From Nocardioides zeae (GTDB lineage: Bacteria > Actinomycetota > Actinomycetes > Propionibacteriales > Nocardioidaceae): a DNA stretch of 64,000 bases. The notes under the pieces were generated by a model. The model worked only from the letters and a program-made list of their open reading frames with translations. It had not been told where the DNA came from and made no database searches. The DNA is taken from contig NZ_JAUTAN010000001.1 in NCBI RefSeq assembly GCF_030818655.1, positions 3,348,001-3,412,000 on the forward strand, given 5' to 3'. The position numbers were made by a program, and so were the translations under genes. Shown here in pieces: positions 62,349 to 64,000 of the stretch (positions within the stretch are counted from its first letter, which is position 1; every line of letters begins with the position of its first letter).

Positions 62349-62981
62349 ATGACGACCCTTCGTTCCGTGCCCTCCGGCGACCCGCCGGAGGGCACGGGCG
62401 GCCGTGGCCCGGCCGCCGACCTGCCCGATGAGGTGGGACCGCGTCTCGCGGAGCTCCTGCACCGTTCCTCCCTGGGGGACGAGCAGGCCTTCGCGGAGCT
62501 GTACGACGCGACCTCGGCGCGCCTGCACGGCCTCGTCCTCCGCGTGGTGCGCAACCCCGCGCAGGCCGAGGAGGTCACGCAGGAGGTGTTCCTCGAGGTG
62601 TGGCGCATGGCGAGCCGGTTCGACCCGGCCCGTGGCTCCGCCCTCTCCTGGCTCATGACGATCGGCCACCGCAAGGCGGTCGACCGCGTGCGCTCCGCGG
62701 AGGCGTCGACCCGCCGCGACACGACGTACCACCAGCAGACCCAGCCCGTCGACCACGACGCGACGGCCGACGCGGCCCACACGTCGCTGGAGGCCCAGCG
62801 GGTCCGCACCGCACTGCAGGCGTTGACCCCCGTGCAGCACGAGGCCGTGAGGCTGGCCTACTTCGGGGGTTACACGCACACCGAGGTGGCCACCATGCTC
62901 GACTTGCCGGTGGGCACGGCGAAGACGAGGATTCGAGACGGCCTGATCAGGCTGCGCGACGCGATGGGAGTGGGACAGTGA
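62349..62981 (+). CDS. sigK: ECF sigma factor SigK
   Basis: A 210-residue ECF sigma factor: region 2 (ELYDATSARLHGLVLRVVRNPAQAEEVTQEVFLEVW, residues about 50-86; SWLMTIGHRKAVDRVR) and region 4 (LTPVQHEAVRLAYFGGYTHTEVATML, LPVGTAKTRIRDGLIRLRDAM regions). It overlaps an RskA-type anti-sigma gene by four bases and follows a fasciclin gene, the arrangement known for SigK. ATG at 62349. Confidence 0.9.
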   Translation: MTTLRSVPSGDPPEGTGGRGPAADLPDEVGPRLAELLHRSSLGDEQAFAELYDATSARLHGLVLRVVRNPAQAEEVTQEVFLEVWRMASRFDPARGSALSWLMTIGHRKAVDRVRSAEASTRRDTTYHQQTQPVDHDATADAAHTSLEAQRVRTALQALTPVQHEAVRLAYFGGYTHTEVATMLDLPVGTAKTRIRDGLIRLRDAMGVGQ

Positions 62982-63760
62982 ACGACATCCACGCCCTGTC
63001 GGGCGCCTACGCGGTGGACGCCCTGTCCGACGAGGAGCGGGCCGGCTTCGAGGAGCACCTCGAGGCGTGCTCCTCCTGCCGCGAGGAGGTCGACTCCCTG
63101 CGCGAGGCGGCCGCCCTGCTCCCCGCGACCACCGCGACCACGCCGTCGCCGGCGGTCCGCGCCGCGGTGCTCGCCGACATCACCCAGGTCCGTCCGCTCC
63201 CGCCGCTCGTGGCCCACGGCCCCGAGGCGGACGATGGCCGCGCGGCCGTCGCCGGAACGGTGGTGCCGCTGCGGCGGCACCGGTTTCGCACGGCGCTGGT
63301 CGCAGCTGCTGCGGCACTGATCGTGGCCGGCGGCGTGGGCGTCGGGATCAGCCAGCTCGACGACGACCCGGACGGCACCTCGCAGGAGGCCGCGCCGGAG
63401 ACGGACGACCTGGAAGAGGTCCTCACCGCCTCCGACGTGCAGGTCGTGGAGGCGTCGACGACGCTGCCCGAGGGCACGCACGCCTCGGTGCACTGGTCGC
63501 CGTCGCTCGGCAAGGCGGTCCTGGTCACCGACGGCATGCCCGCCGCCCCGGAGGGCAAGCTCTACGAGCTCTGGTACCAGAACGCCGCCGGCGACATGGT
63601 CCGTGCAGGCCTCATGCCCGAGGGCGAGGACAACACCGTCCTCCTCGAGGGTGACGGGTCCGACGCCAAGGCCGTGGGCATCACGGTCGAGCCCGCGCCG
63701 CACGGGTCCGAGGAGCCCTCCTCCGACCCCGTCGCCTTCTTCGCCCTCGAGGACGCATGA
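62978..63760 (+). CDS. rskA: Anti-sigma-K factor RskA
   Basis: A 260-residue membrane protein. The N-terminal zinc-binding anti-sigma domain holds His27, Cys31 and Cys34 (FEEHLEACSSCREEV). One membrane helix follows (about 107-128), then an extracytoplasmic RskA domain (LVTDGMPAAPEGKLYELWYQ region; EDNTVLLEG). It holds SigK inactive until cleaved by regulated proteolysis, as known for mycobacteria. GTG at 62978. It overlaps the next gene by four bases. Confidence 0.9.
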   Translation: MNDIHALSGAYAVDALSDEERAGFEEHLEACSSCREEVDSLREAAALLPATTATTPSPAVRAAVLADITQVRPLPPLVAHGPEADDGRAAVAGTVVPLRRHRFRTALVAAAAALIVAGGVGVGISQLDDDPDGTSQEAAPETDDLEEVLTASDVQVVEASTTLPEGTHASVHWSPSLGKAVLVTDGMPAAPEGKLYELWYQNAAGDMVRAGLMPEGEDNTVLLEGDGSDAKAVGITVEPAPHGSEEPSSDPVAFFALEDA

Positions 63761-64000
63761 CCGCCACCCCCCGGCGGCTCGCCGTGGTGGGTTCCGGCGT
63801 CGCCGGCCTGACCGCGGCGTACGTCGCCTCCAAGAACGCCCACGTGACCCTCTACGAGGCCGACGCGCGGCTCGGAGGGCACGCCGACACGCACCTCGTG
63901 ACCGTGCCCGACGGGCGCGGCGGCGAGCAGCTCGTGCCCATCGACACCGGTTTCATCGTGCACAACGAGCGCACCTACCCGGTGCTGCTGCGGATCTTCG
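63757..64000 (+). CDS. FAD-dependent amine-oxidase-like protein (runs off the right edge)
   Basis: The first 81 codons: dinucleotide-binding VVGSGVAGLTAAYVASKNA, then LYEADARLGGHADTH and PIDTGFIVHNERTYP. This matches the FAD-dependent NAD(P)-binding proteins encoded next to sigK in mycobacteria (Rv0449c type), which in other species lead a cyclopropane-fatty-acid-synthase-like operon. The four-base overlap with rskA suggests co-transcription. The rest is outside the window. Confidence 0.85.
   Translation, partial: MTATPRRLAVVGSGVAGLTAAYVASKNAHVTLYEADARLGGHADTHLVTVPDGRGGEQLVPIDTGFIVHNERTYPVLLRIF

Overview
The window is 64 kb of very GC-rich DNA. It has GTG and TTG starts, long antisense open frames with no stops, and many 4-base ATGA/GTGA gene overlaps. 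This and the gene set (MprAB-PepD, SigK-RskA-fasciclin, HelD, transglutaminase/alpha-E operon, PhzE-type TrpEG fusion, FdxA) point to an actinobacterium, most likely a Nocardioidaceae-type soil organism; the genus is inference. I saw no rRNA, tRNA or CRISPR array.

Layout. 1-4140: transglutaminase and ATP-grasp/alpha-E operon, then two lipoproteins. 4570-19729: a compact accessory catabolic cluster. It holds a PEP-swivel protein with a substrate-binding-like domain but no ATP-grasp, a divergent SurE phosphatase, and a tightly overlapped six-gene operon (P450, aldehyde dehydrogenase, SDR, PPDK-like ATP-grasp plus swivel protein, TetR regulator, [2Fe-2S] reductase). It also holds an acyl-CoA ligase/wHTH/tyrosine-phosphatase operon and a luciferase-like oxidoreductase/SnoaL/kinase operon. 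Inverted repeats of the form GCGAC-N6-GTCGC, perfect or degenerate, lie at four of its promoters, and short GTCCGCGTTTTC repeats lie at both edges. 19984-26506: aminotransferase, VanZ protein, DDAH-like hydrolase with a frameshifted GntR regulator, holin-like protein, LMW-PTP/fructosamine kinase pair, DUF559-type protein. 26555-30773: MprA-MprB-PepD and a lipoprotein. 30724-34660: pabB, pabA and TrpEG. 34739-38598: sulfur-uptake pair, acetyltransferase, small membrane protein. 38898-46717: glycosyltransferase, HelD, transglutaminase, enoyl-CoA hydratase, YbdK-type ligase, phospholyase-type aminotransferase. 46879-49505: kinase, SDR, GntR. 49502-60984: molybdenum region (mobA, a molybdopterin oxidoreductase with FdxA and ferredoxin reductase, AraC regulator, moaE-moaA-moaD-moeA, transporter, frameshifted sulfite-oxidase-family protein). 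61609-64000: fasciclin lipoprotein, SigK, RskA and a truncated amine oxidase.

Most unusual structure. (1) A 90-bp three-palindrome element occurs three times. Two copies sit between convergent genes; the third lies in frame inside pabB and adds about 30 residues to a linker, as Rickettsia palindromic elements do. (2) The 4.5-19.7 kb cluster pairs two complementary parts of a rifampin-phosphotransferase or phenylphosphate-synthase-like dikinase with another kinase and two phosphatases under an apparent shared operator. This suggests an undescribed pathway that runs through phosphorylated intermediates. (3) Eight 31-bp-spaced units, four forward then four inverted, form a potential giant cruciform between convergent genes at 53.7-54.0 kb. 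Two single-base frameshifts (about 23036 and 59537) may be real decay or sequence errors.
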